This document shows, piece by piece, positions 16,295 to 24,981 of a stretch of 40,953 nucleotides of DNA (the first letter of the stretch is position 1; the number at the start of each line of letters is the position of its first letter). A program made the position numbers and the translations under genes. The stretch is from Psychrobacter sp. FME6 (GTDB taxonomy: Bacteria; Pseudomonadota; Gammaproteobacteria; Pseudomonadales; Moraxellaceae): contig NZ_RRYW01000019.1 in assembly GCF_014861365.1 (NCBI RefSeq), forward strand, positions 1 through 40,953, in the 5' to 3' direction. Below the pieces are notes generated by a model. It saw only the letters and a program-made list of their open reading frames with translations, was not told the DNA's origin and did not search any database.

Positions 16295-17485
16295 ATGGCT
16301 TCACCAAAAACATTAGAAATCGTAAAATCAACCGTTCCCGTACTCGAGGAGCATGGAACGGCAATTACCACCGTATTTTATAAAAACATGTTCAACGAGC
16401 ATCCTGAATTGTTGGACATATTCAACGAAACCAATCAAAAATTGGGCCGTCAACAAACCGCATTAGCGACGACGGTACTAGCAGCCGCTAAGCATTTGGA
16501 TAAATTGGCGACTTTATTGCCACAAGTCACGCAGATTAGCCACAAACATAGAGCGTTACAAATCCTACCTGAGCACTATCCCATCGTTGGTCACCATCTA
16601 ATTGGTGCGATAAAGGAAGTGCTAGGCGAAGCTGCTAACGACGATATCATTGATGCTTGGACTGAAGCATATGACGAGATTGCCTCGGTATTTATCCAGA
16701 TAGAACACGGCATGTATGAAGCAGAGATGTGGCAAGGTTTTGCGCCATTTACCATTACCGAAAAATATGAAGCCGCGACTGATATTGCTGCTTTTACCGT
16801 CGTTCCAGCAGAGGGTAGTTCAGTTGATCTAAGCAAATTGAATTTAACCGCTGGTCAATATATCACCGTAAAAACAGATCCAAAAGATAGTAGCCATACT
16901 GCACTGCGTCATTATTCTTTATACTCAGCCAGTACCGAAAAAGGTATTCAGTTCGCGGTAAGACGCGACAACCGCAATGAGCACAACGGTTTAGTCTCTA
17001 ACCATTTACATGACAACCTAACCGTTGGTGATACTATTTCACTATCTGCGCCTGCTGGTGACTTTGTGTTAAATCAGGACTTGGTAAAACAAAACGACAT
17101 TCCACTGGTATTGATGAGTGCGGGCGTAGGGGTGACACCTATTCTAGCCATGCTAGAGACGCAAGTGACTGCCAATCCAAAGCGCCCTATCACTTGGGTT
17201 TATGCCTGTCAAAATGAACAGCATCATGCCTTTAATGAGCAAGTTGATAAGCTGTTAGAAAAAGCAGAAAACGTAGAAAAACATATTTTCTATTTTGACG
17301 AAGGGCAAATCCTTGATGAGGCATGGCTGGCCAATCTACCTAAGCCTGCTGATATCTATGTTTGTGGCTCGATGATGTTTATGGACAGTATGATTGATGG
17401 CTTGATGGCATTGGATCATGGTGTCGATAGCGTGCATTATGAACCGTTTGGTCCTAAAATGAGTCTAGAGCTGAAAGCTGGCTAA
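16295..17485 (+). CDS. hmp: Flavohemoprotein, nitric oxide dioxygenase
   Basis: Hmp oxidises NO to nitrate with O2 and NAD(P)H in the cytoplasm. It has 396 aa, the same length as E. coli Hmp. GAGAGA five bases before the ATG at 16295 supports the start. The globin domain (1-140) has Tyr29 and Gln53 for the distal pocket and proximal His85 in SHKHRALQILPEHYPIVG. The FAD domain has LRHYSLYSAS and the NAD domain has LMSAGVGVTPILAML; the YVCGSMMFMDSM and HYEPFGP motifs close the protein. All expected haem, FAD and NAD elements are present. It is a single-gene unit ended by the terminator at 17521-17559. Confidence 0.95.
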   Translation: MASPKTLEIVKSTVPVLEEHGTAITTVFYKNMFNEHPELLDIFNETNQKLGRQQTALATTVLAAAKHLDKLATLLPQVTQISHKHRALQILPEHYPIVGHHLIGAIKEVLGEAANDDIIDAWTEAYDEIASVFIQIEHGMYEAEMWQGFAPFTITEKYEAATDIAAFTVVPAEGSSVDLSKLNLTAGQYITVKTDPKDSSHTALRHYSLYSASTEKGIQFAVRRDNRNEHNGLVSNHLHDNLTVGDTISLSAPAGDFVLNQDLVKQNDIPLVLMSAGVGVTPILAMLETQVTANPKRPITWVYACQNEQHHAFNEQVDKLLEKAENVEKHIFYFDEGQILDEAWLANLPKPADIYVCGSMMFMDSMIDGLMALDHGVDSVHYEPFGPKMSLELKAG

Positions 17486-17520
17486 TAAAGTTAAAACGAT
17501 ATACAACAATAGATGAACAC

Positions 17521-17559
17521 ATAAGGCAAAGTTATGACATAACTTTGCCTTATTCTTTT
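17521..17559 (+). terminator. Intrinsic terminator after hmp
   Basis: ATAAGGCAAAGTTAT (17521-17535) and its perfect complement (17539-17553) flank a 3-nt loop. The sequence TTCTTTT follows. Confidence 0.88.
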
Positions 17560-17665
17560 ATAGTGCACTTGAGATTAAACATATTTGAAACTGGAATATT
17601 TAATAGACTCTAAATTAATCATAAAAAAAACATTATAAAAATTAGCATAATAACAAGGAAACACC

Positions 17666-19435
17666 ATGGCTGACTCAAATCCCCAAATAATGACCTCTAA
17701 CAATAATAATCCGCCCGTTAAAACACCCATTAAAACGCTCGCTGAAAATAGGCATTCTAAGAAAAAAGTACTCGTCGCTGGTGGTGGTATTTCAGGGTTA
17801 AGTGCGGCGTTTGAGCTGTCCGAAGACCCAAATATCGATATTACCATTGTAGAATCAAGCGCCACATGTGGTGGCAAAATGATTGGCTACTTTAATTCTG
17901 ATGAGCAACGCTTTGAAGAGCATTCCATTCGCGCGCTAAGCTCTACCTATTTCTCTTTATTTAATATCTTTGATCGCGCTGGTCTGTTGCATATGCTGAC
18001 AGCGGTTGAAGATTATCAGTTTTATCAAAGTGGTCACGGTAACGTTGAAGACAGTGATAATCACAATGATAATAGTGGACAAAAAGATGAACAAAAAGGC
18101 AAACGCGTCGCAATCGATAGACGTGCGGCGATAGATTTGCAGACGATTGAGGCGATGATTGAAACCTTTGACTTAAATAAAAAGAACATGCTACAACTGG
18201 TACAACGCATTGTTCATCATGTCAATGCCAGTGATGAAGAGCGCGCCGCGATGGCGTTTAAAACAGCAGGTGAGGTCATCGGTATTGATGATTTTGATGC
18301 CCATACTAAGCAATTTATTACCAATTGGTTTGGCATCTTGACTGGTGCCAGAATGCACAGTAAAGCCGTCGATATTATGGACAGCTTTGTATTGATGTTT
18401 TTACCGATGACCGAAGCACCCGTACTGCCAGAAGGCGAGACGTCTAAATCGTATTGCTTTAATCGTCCGACTTCCGAGGTAATCGAGGCGCTAGTAGAGA
18501 AGCTAAAAGCGCGCGGGGTAACCATCGTCACTCAAGCGCGTGTACTCAATATGCACCATCATGATGATGGACAGATTAGTGTCGATATTGGTGGTGATAA
18601 TGGCACCACAGACGGTTTGCCACAACAGCACTATGATGCTGCCGTGATGGCGCTGCCGCACGAAGTATTATGGAAAATGGGACTATTACCACAGGTTAAG
18701 AAGCCTTTTAACGATGAATGGTCCTTTGGCAGCCAGTTTCCTTTAGCCGAAATACCCGCTGTTTTTGAGCCGTTCTTGGGTAAGTCTTATAACTTATGCT
18801 TTGATGCGCCGTGGAATATTGTCTTTCAAATCCAGCACCGTGGCGGCTTTTGGCAAGACGTCGAGTTCCCTGATAGCTTTGACTATAATCTATCGGCAAC
18901 TTGTAGCTCACCGTTTAATAGAGGGTCGCTATTTGGCAAGCGTTTTATGGAGTGTACACCTGCAGAGGCCAAAGAAGAGATTCTATACCAGCTGGGTATT
19001 ACCGATGCAGAGCAGCGTCAAGCTATCGCGCAAGGCGGCGTGATTGATCCGGTTAATTTGCTGTATACCGATAATTGGCAGCCGTATACTGATATTGAGA
19101 CCGCTGAGATGGGTATCTTGCAAGATAATGGAAAGCGCTGGGTGGATTTGGCGCAAATCTATGTGCGCAATGCTGATGATGAGCTGATTGAAACCACTAC
19201 GCAGTGGAATAATGTTGTGGTGGCAGGCGAGATTGTCTCGGTTACTGGACGCTGGAAAATACCCACCATGGAGCAAGCAGCAACGTCTGGTAAGCAAGCA
19301 GCGCAAGCATTATTCACAGTTATGGAACGAGAACAAACTGTGAGCATAGAAACATCAACACTCATGCACCAAGCACGTTATAAATATCTTGATCCAATAG
19401 TATCGGCGCTAAGTGCCGTAACCAAGAGGTTGTAA
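17666..19435 (+). CDS. FAD-dependent oxidoreductase, phytoene desaturase/HpnE-like
   Basis: A 589-aa flavoprotein with an amino-oxidase/phytoene-desaturase fold. The dinucleotide motif is VLVAGGGISGLSAAFELSED (35-54), followed by VESSATCGGKMIGY, the typical second FAD contact. The C-terminal GEIVSVTGRWKIPTMEQAATSGKQAA resembles the FAD-closing motif of the family. About 25 hydrophilic residues around 128-150 (rich in D, N, Q, K) look like a surface insertion. The first 30 residues are a disordered tail. The start at 17666 has AAGGA upstream. No carotenoid or hopanoid genes lie nearby, so the substrate is unknown. It converges on the lipoprotein gene at 19531. Confidence 0.78.
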   Translation: MADSNPQIMTSNNNNPPVKTPIKTLAENRHSKKKVLVAGGGISGLSAAFELSEDPNIDITIVESSATCGGKMIGYFNSDEQRFEEHSIRALSSTYFSLFNIFDRAGLLHMLTAVEDYQFYQSGHGNVEDSDNHNDNSGQKDEQKGKRVAIDRRAAIDLQTIEAMIETFDLNKKNMLQLVQRIVHHVNASDEERAAMAFKTAGEVIGIDDFDAHTKQFITNWFGILTGARMHSKAVDIMDSFVLMFLPMTEAPVLPEGETSKSYCFNRPTSEVIEALVEKLKARGVTIVTQARVLNMHHHDDGQISVDIGGDNGTTDGLPQQHYDAAVMALPHEVLWKMGLLPQVKKPFNDEWSFGSQFPLAEIPAVFEPFLGKSYNLCFDAPWNIVFQIQHRGGFWQDVEFPDSFDYNLSATCSSPFNRGSLFGKRFMECTPAEAKEEILYQLGITDAEQRQAIAQGGVIDPVNLLYTDNWQPYTDIETAEMGILQDNGKRWVDLAQIYVRNADDELIETTTQWNNVVVAGEIVSVTGRWKIPTMEQAATSGKQAAQALFTVMEREQTVSIETSTLMHQARYKYLDPIVSALSAVTKRL

Positions 19436-19530
19436 TAAGCTGCTATATGTTTTACGAGTTACAGCACGAATTGGTAAAAGGGATGTGGGTAAAGGGTTTA
19501 GGGTAATATTAAGATAGATTGAGAGTGATG

Positions 19531-20376
19531 CTATTGATTCAAATCAACCAGCCCAATCATCACACCCATCTCTTTTTTATCATGTTTATCAATACTAGGC
19601 GCATATAATGCTGAAGCAATCCCGCCATCTAAAAATAAAGCATTTGGACAGTTTAAGTCATCCTTAAAAAGCTCGGCAAACTGATAAAAGGTCACAGGCT
19701 CTTCACTATTGACAAACTGTACGCTGCCATCACTACAAACACCGGTACCATTGCGCGGTTTAATAGAGGTGCTATCAGGATTAAACTGCGGATGAATCTC
19801 GTTATTAATAACCAGCATAGGTCCTGATTGAGTTGCATACCAAGGCTGCGCTTTACCATTTTTAAGCTGCTCATTTAAGGCGTCGCTTTCGGTGATTTTG
19901 ACGTCGCCAGATTTATCCCACCACATTACCCCATTGGGCAATAGATGAAAATTGCCGCCACCTTCTTTGAGATTTAACGCACGAATCTCTTCGCCTTCGA
20001 TGATGGTATAACCAATAGGCGCGTAACTCTCGTTATACATGCCAGCATTCATGGCAAAATTTAGCGTCTGATCTTTGGGCATGGTCGTCAATAACTTATC
20101 AAAAGTTAGGAACGGCTTCGTACTATCGGCTGGTTGCCAAAATAGTTGCAACGAGTAACGATCACCCATCAGCGCCTGAGCCTTAATACTGCACGCGCTA
20201 TAAGTAAATGGTGAGGCATGCGATTGGCAAGACCAGTTTTCTGTATCACTGATAATCGCATCTTTGTTTAAGTCATCTGCTGGCTGGCAGGCGCTGATGC
20301 TTAAAGCGAGCAGCGCTACTGTCAGTAAAGAAGAAGGTAATGTGAAAATAGAGCTTAGCATCATAGAATTTAGCAT
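19531..20376 (-). CDS. Phosphodiester glycosidase family lipoprotein (NAGPA/DUF2233)
   Basis: A 281-aa predicted lipoprotein. The hydrophobic signal ends LLALSISAC with the lipidated cysteine at residue 30, so it should be membrane-anchored outside the cytoplasm. The mature part has the NAGPA-type motifs FAMNAGMYNESYAPIGY, TQSGPMLVINN, RNGTGVCSDG and NALFLDGGIASALY. Family members remove sugar phosphodiester caps; the bacterial substrates are mostly unknown. Met5 or Met6 are alternative starts. The gene lies 58 bp after the FMN glutamate-synthase-like gene on the same strand, so the two may be co-transcribed. Confidence 0.85.
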   Translation of the reverse strand: MLNSMMLSSIFTLPSSLLTVALLALSISACQPADDLNKDAIISDTENWSCQSHASPFTYSACSIKAQALMGDRYSLQLFWQPADSTKPFLTFDKLLTTMPKDQTLNFAMNAGMYNESYAPIGYTIIEGEEIRALNLKEGGGNFHLLPNGVMWWDKSGDVKITESDALNEQLKNGKAQPWYATQSGPMLVINNEIHPQFNPDSTSIKPRNGTGVCSDGSVQFVNSEEPVTFYQFAELFKDDLNCPNALFLDGGIASALYAPSIDKHDKKEMGVMIGLVDLNQ

Positions 20377-20434
20377 CGATGGCTTGTCTTTGTTATGGCG
20401 TTGGAGCTTCTCTGTTTGAATGACTCATTCATAC

Positions 20435-22237
20435 TTAGTCGTCTATAGAGGGAATCTCGCGAAAAGTGTTATTAACATTACCGATTAATCGTCCACCGTC
20501 AGTAATATTTGCGAAACTCCCCAGACCTTGCTCCGTTGGCGCACTGGTTTCTTTGCCTTTATCACGCGAGTCTTTATTATAAGCAATTAAGGCATCGTTG
20601 TTGGCTAAGAAACTATCAGGGTTTGCCATGACCCACATTTGATTGAATACGTCTGCGCGGGCGTTACTATTGAGTAGTGCTTCATTATCGGCAAAATAGA
20701 AGAATTTGGAGAGAAGTTTTATTTGTCCATCGTCTAGACGACGAGCAATATGATACGGCTGCAATTGACTAGGGTGTAATAACCCAGCTGCTCCGACGAT
20801 ACTGGCCAGTGATTTGAGCGTGTTTTTATGAAAACTTGCAACCCGTTCTGCCTTACTGGGTACATCTAAGGCTTTTTGACGATAAGGGTCTTGGGTAGCA
20901 ACCCCAGTTGGGCAAGTATTGGTATGACATGAGCGCGACTGAATACAGCCAACTGCAAACATAAAGCCACGTGCCGAGTTACACCAGTCAGCACCTAAGG
21001 CAATCATACGAGCGATATCAAAACCAGAAACGATTTTACCGCTGACGCCAAGCTTAATCTTGTCACGAATGCCTGCACCGACTAAGGTGTTGTGAACCAA
21101 CATAAATCCTTCGACCATCGGCATGCCGACGTTATCCATAAACTCAACTGGCGCTGCACCAGTACCGCCTTCCGCGCCATCAATAACAATAAAGTCAGGG
21201 TAGTTATCAGTCTCTATCATGGCTTTGACAATCGCCATAAACTGCCAAGGTTGACCGATACAGAGTTTAAAACCAACCGGTTTACCCTCTGATAATTCAC
21301 GCAGCTGCTGCCAAAAAGCGACCAACTCACGCGGCGTACTAAAAGCGGTATGCGAAGAGGGCGAAACGCAATCCTGCCCGAGTGGCACTTGACGCGTTTC
21401 CGCAATCTCTACCGTTATTTTTTCTGACGGTAGCACACCGCCTTGACCAGGTTTAGCGCCTTGTGAGAGTTTAATCTCAATCATTTTCACTTGCGGATCG
21501 ACGGCTTTTTCGGCAAAAGACTGCGGGTCAAAATTACCGTGTTCGTCGCGGCAACCAAAATAACCCGTACCCAGCTCCCAAATCAAATCGCCACCAAACT
21601 TGCGGTGGTAAGGACTGATAGCCCCTTCACCGGTATCATGAGTAAAGCCGCCTAATTTAGCACCTTGGTTAAGTGCCATAATGGCATTGGCAGATAAACT
21701 ACCAAAGCTCATTGCTGAGATATTAAATACCGACATATCATGCGGCTGCTGACACTGCTCGCCACCAACCATGATACGAAAGTCTTTATTCTCTAAAGGC
21801 TGACTGACGGCCGATTGTAAAAACCATTCTTTGCCATGCGCATATAAATTATCTAGCGTACCAAAGGCATTGGTGTCACTGACATTTTTGGCACGTTGAT
21901 AGACCAGCGCGCGCTGCTGGCGTGAAAATGGTACCTGTTCTTTGTCGTTTTCTAACAAATATTGACGAATTTCAGGACGGAAGTCTTCCAGCACGTAGCG
22001 AATATGTCCAGCAACGGGGTAGTTTTTTAAGATCGCATGCTTTGATTGAATTAAGTCATAAATACCAAGTGCGACTCCAATACCACCCGTGATAATCAAC
22101 CACCACTTCATCAATAGCAGCCCTGCCAAAAATATCAATATAGCAGCGCCAAAGGTACTATAGCGCAGTAATAGACCGACGAGGTAAGGAGCGTCAAGTG
22201 TGGGCTTAGGGTTTAGATTGGTACGAGATTGGGGCAT
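20435..22237 (-). CDS. Membrane-anchored FMN-binding glutamate synthase family protein
   Basis: A 600-aa protein from the ATG at 22237; an in-frame TTG at 22249 is an alternative and neither has a strong ribosome site. Two hydrophobic segments near residues 21-60 (FGAAILIFLAGLLLMKWW and IITGGIGVALGIYDLI) should anchor it in the inner membrane. The rest matches the FMN and iron-sulfur region of glutamate synthase: MSFGSLSANAIMALNQGA, IDGAEGGTGAAP, KLGVSGKIVSG and the cysteine motif GCIQSRSCHTNTCPTGVATQDP (C-x5-C-x4-C). It lacks the glutaminase domain, so it is not a complete glutamate synthase. Its reaction is not established. Confidence 0.88.
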   Translation of the reverse strand: MPQSRTNLNPKPTLDAPYLVGLLLRYSTFGAAILIFLAGLLLMKWWLIITGGIGVALGIYDLIQSKHAILKNYPVAGHIRYVLEDFRPEIRQYLLENDKEQVPFSRQQRALVYQRAKNVSDTNAFGTLDNLYAHGKEWFLQSAVSQPLENKDFRIMVGGEQCQQPHDMSVFNISAMSFGSLSANAIMALNQGAKLGGFTHDTGEGAISPYHRKFGGDLIWELGTGYFGCRDEHGNFDPQSFAEKAVDPQVKMIEIKLSQGAKPGQGGVLPSEKITVEIAETRQVPLGQDCVSPSSHTAFSTPRELVAFWQQLRELSEGKPVGFKLCIGQPWQFMAIVKAMIETDNYPDFIVIDGAEGGTGAAPVEFMDNVGMPMVEGFMLVHNTLVGAGIRDKIKLGVSGKIVSGFDIARMIALGADWCNSARGFMFAVGCIQSRSCHTNTCPTGVATQDPYRQKALDVPSKAERVASFHKNTLKSLASIVGAAGLLHPSQLQPYHIARRLDDGQIKLLSKFFYFADNEALLNSNARADVFNQMWVMANPDSFLANNDALIAYNKDSRDKGKETSAPTEQGLGSFANITDGGRLIGNVNNTFREIPSIDD

Positions 22238-22802
22238 AGTATCGCTCAACTATAAAACATAGAAAGTAGAAATATATAATAAAGTAGAAATATAAAAATC
22301 AAAAAACGCGATAATTATTAATGATAGAAAAAGCAGCGTGCCTCAAGCATTGATATAGAGGACGACTGGTTTTATCTTAACTTATAATTAACGCGCATAT
22401 TGTACGCTTATAATATCACGGCTTAGAGATAATTGAGTAACGGTATGCTAATGTAGGTTTTGTAACGAAGGGGTTCTTACGCTCACGGATAACCAACGCA
22501 GCCATTTATCTTTCGAAAGCTGGCTTTGCAGGAATGCGTATGGTAGACGATATTAAAAATAAAATTGAAACCGACTGTCAGTGTCTGGTGGTAAGGTTTA
22601 AATAGTGCTTTGTGACCAGTGACGTGTAGGGGCATGAGGTGTAAAAAAAGCGTCTGCCCGCAACGCGTAGTCGACACTACAGTATATTTTCAACCCCCTG
22701 CTGTGTAAGTTTGGGGTCTGACACTCGCCCAGTCGGCCCCAAAGGGGTCGTCTATGCACTTAGAGTAAGTACATAGAAAATACTAACATTATGGGTTTAT
22801 CG
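22238..22802. other. Intergenic region, 565 bp, no recognised gene
   Basis: The first 240 bp are AT-rich and should hold the promoter of the minus-strand FMN protein. The middle (about 22440-22720) is richer in GC. A plus-strand open frame of about 54 codons ends at 22604 and includes ITNAAIYLSKAGFAGMRMVDD; it has no start or ribosome site that I trust. A 64-codon minus-strand frame covers the same bases. Neither resembles a protein I know. The right end has two hairpins, listed separately. Confidence 0.45.
22735..22776 (-). other. Two consecutive hairpins downstream of the DIP1984-family gene
   Basis: On the minus strand CTATGTACTT/AAGTGCATAG (22776-22752, one G-U pair) is followed directly by GACCCC-ttt-GGGGCC (22749-22735). 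The first hairpin pairs fully only in the minus-strand RNA, where the plus strand would have a C-A mismatch. They lie 27 bp past the stop codon of the gene. No T-run follows; they may stabilise or end that transcript. Confidence 0.5.
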
Positions 22803-23261
22803 TTATTCCACAAGGTCAATTTGCCAGTTATTGGCTTGAATAACAATGTTAATTTTGCGAAGTTTCATTGCGATGTCGTCGGCTTGTTTTTGTAACCCTG
22901 CAACTGAGACCATAATATTCCATTTAATTTCACGATGGCTGTAACGGTCACTCTCAGTGTCAGTTGCCTCAATCGCTTCATTCAAAAGCTTATGGCGCAT
23001 CTTTAACGTATCACGCTCGACCAATAACATCAGCATCGATTGATCTTTATCTGTCTTAGCGATGGCATTGGTACGATGAATACGCTCAATCAAAACGGCC
23101 AACTCAGTAATGATTTGGCTAGCATCGATCATCAGCGCATTTGGATCTTCGCTTGGCGTATCGCCTTCTTGAACTTTAACGTTGCTGCGAATACGCCCTT
23201 TGAGCTGGGCGAGCTTTTTTTGCATGTCGCTACGGGTCAGTAGGGCTTCTGCGAGTTTCAT
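22803..23261 (-). CDS. DIP1984 family protein
   Basis: A 152-aa cytoplasmic, largely helical protein of the DIP1984 family, sometimes annotated septicolysin. The family signature MKLAEALLTRSDMQKKLAQLKGRI opens the protein, followed by NVKVQEGDTPSEDPNAL. RIHRTNAIAK and SHREIKWNIMVSVAGLQKQADD are also conserved in the family. The high content of charged heptads suggests a coiled-coil bundle. The biological role is unknown. The start ATG at 23261 has AGGAAA upstream on the minus strand. It is divergent from gcdH. Confidence 0.88.
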   Translation of the reverse strand: MKLAEALLTRSDMQKKLAQLKGRIRSNVKVQEGDTPSEDPNALMIDASQIITELAVLIERIHRTNAIAKTDKDQSMLMLLVERDTLKMRHKLLNEAIEATDTESDRYSHREIKWNIMVSVAGLQKQADDIAMKLRKINIVIQANNWQIDLVE

Positions 23262-23613
23262 TTTGGTTTCCTGTTATTTTTAATCATTATTTATTTTGCT
23301 TTGACAATATTGCTGGTACGCCTTTTTTATTTGACTCTCATTTTCTAATATTGTTTTGTGAGTGGGCGTCATAGAGATTCATTTATGAAAAGTGGTAACA
23401 TCAGTGGTAATCATTAACTGATTGAGTCGCTCATTACCATCATTATTTAGTTGTAGTAAATACTAATACTGTACGAGTTAGGATATGACGTTATCATTAA
23501 CGGTTCTAATTTTGCGGACAGCCTTTTACTCTCTATACTAGGGCGTGTCTGTATCGAAATAATAGCAGAAACTTCTAGTATAGAGAGTAGTCTAACAAAT
23601 CAAGGAGAAACAT
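23262..23613. other. Divergent intergenic region, 352 bp
   Basis: It separates the DIP1984 gene from gcdH and must contain both promoters. The only clear structure is the 14-bp inverted repeat at 23527-23589 in the gcdH leader. A 12-nt segment identical to the start of the 24-nt repeat lies inside it. No gene is visible. Confidence 0.6.
23527..23589. repeat. 14-bp perfect inverted repeat enclosing 35 bp, upstream of gcdH
   Basis: TACTCTCTATACTA (23527-23540) and TAGTATAGAGAGTA (23576-23589) are exact complements. The right arm ends 25 bp before the gcdH ATG and about 12 bp before its ribosome site. It could be a two-site operator, an mRNA hairpin or a very small mobile element. Confidence 0.85.
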
Positions 23614-24798
23614 ATGGCAAATTCTACCAGCGTACGTTTTGATTGGGAAGATCCTTTTTTACTACGTGACCAGCTCACCGAAGAAGAGCGTATGGTAGCG
23701 GATAGCGCCCGTCAGTTTTTTCAAAAAGAGTTGATGCCGAACATTATCAGTGCCAACCGTCATGAGCATTTTGATCGCAATATCATGCGGCAGATGGGTG
23801 AGATGGGTTTGCTTGGCATGACGATTGATGGCTATGGCTGCGCGGGTCTATCTAGCGTTGCTTATGGTTTGGTTGCTAAGGAAATAGAAGCGGTAGATTC
23901 AGGTTATCGCTCAGCGATGAGTGTGCAGTCAAGCTTGGTCATGCATCCGATTTGGGCGTATGGCACTGAAGAACAGAAAGAAAAATATCTCCCTAAACTT
24001 GCGACTGGCGAATATGTTGGCTGTTTTGGTTTGACCGAGCCAGACTCAGGTTCAGACCCCTCATCGATGTTGACGCGTGCGCGCGCAGTCGATGGCGGCT
24101 ATGAGCTGACGGGTAATAAAATGTGGATTACCAATAGTCCGATTGCTGATGTGTTTGTCATATGGGCGAAAGATGACGAAGGTAAGATACGAGGTTTTAT
24201 CTTAGACAAAGGTATGAAAGGGCTGTCAGCGCCAAAGATTGAAGGTAAGTTCTCGCTACGTGCATCCGTTACTGGTGAGATTGTGATGGATAAAGTGTTC
24301 GTACCTGAAACCAATGCTTTCCCAGATATACGCGGTCTAAAAGGCCCGTTTGGCTGTCTAAATAAAGCCCGTTATGGTATCGCCTGGGGTTCGATGGGTG
24401 CGGCTGAATTCTGCTGGAAAGCAGCTCGTCAATATACCCTTGAGCGTATTCAGTTTGACCGTCCGCTCGCGGCAACACAGTTGGTGCAGTTAAAACTTGC
24501 CGATATGCAAACAGAGATTAGCTTAGGTCTCCAAGCTGCGCTGCGTGTCGGTCGTTTAATGGATGATAACCAAGCCACACCTGAGATGATTTCGCTGATT
24601 AAGCGTAATAACTGTGGTAAGGCGCTTGATATTGCTCGCGTGGCCCGTGATATGCATGGTGGTAATGGTATCTCTGACGAATATCACGTCATTCGCCATG
24701 TGATGAATTTAGAAGCGGTGAACACTTATGAAGGTACACATGATATTCATGCGCTTATCTTAGGCCGTGCACAGACTGGCATTCAAGCGTTTTCATAG
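23614..24798 (+). CDS. gcdH: Glutaryl-CoA dehydrogenase
   Basis: This FAD enzyme oxidises and decarboxylates glutaryl-CoA to crotonyl-CoA in lysine, tryptophan and glutarate breakdown. It has 394 aa, with AAGGAG seven bases before the ATG at 23614. The acyl-CoA dehydrogenase motifs are [16 protein letters not shown] and [18 protein letters not shown]. The catalytic base is Glu373 in [20 protein letters not shown], the position used by glutaryl-CoA dehydrogenases. The first residues ([19 protein letters not shown]) are also typical of GcdH. A GabD-type dehydrogenase follows 183 bp downstream on the same strand. Confidence 0.95.
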   Translation: MANSTSVRFDWEDPFLLRDQLTEEERMVADSARQFFQKELMPNIISANRHEHFDRNIMRQMGEMGLLGMTIDGYGCAGLSSVAYGLVAKEIEAVDSGYRSAMSVQSSLVMHPIWAYGTEEQKEKYLPKLATGEYVGCFGLTEPDSGSDPSSMLTRARAVDGGYELTGNKMWITNSPIADVFVIWAKDDEGKIRGFILDKGMKGLSAPKIEGKFSLRASVTGEIVMDKVFVPETNAFPDIRGLKGPFGCLNKARYGIAWGSMGAAEFCWKAARQYTLERIQFDRPLAATQLVQLKLADMQTEISLGLQAALRVGRLMDDNQATPEMISLIKRNNCGKALDIARVARDMHGGNGISDEYHVIRHVMNLEAVNTYEGTHDIHALILGRAQTGIQAFS

Positions 24799-24827
24799 TT
24801 TTTAGGTCGAGTTTATCTGGAGTGTCA

Positions 24828-24851
24828 CTAGGGCGTGTCCTCATTTTAAAA
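24828..24851 (+). repeat. 24-nt exact repeat, copy 2
   Basis: Identical over 24 bases to 13315-13338. It lies 30 bp after the gcdH stop codon; flanking bases beyond the repeat diverge quickly. Confidence 0.85.
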
Positions 24852-24981
24852 TGGTGAGAGAAGTGTTAGTGAGGGTTGCGAATGGCGTCTGATGCTTCCT
24901 ATAATAATGGTTGTGATTGATAATTGCTTTACCAATATTTCACCAATAACTATAAATAAGATCAACGCCAAGGAGCGTTTT

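Noticed and set aside
22483..22677. A 64-codon minus-strand open frame
   Set aside because: No ribosome site, atypical composition (many His, Cys and Phe) and no family resemblance; treated as chance.
24892..24981. ATG at 24892 as the start of the GabD-type dehydrogenase
   Set aside because: A strong AAGGAG precedes the ATG at 24982, and the added residues are not family-like.
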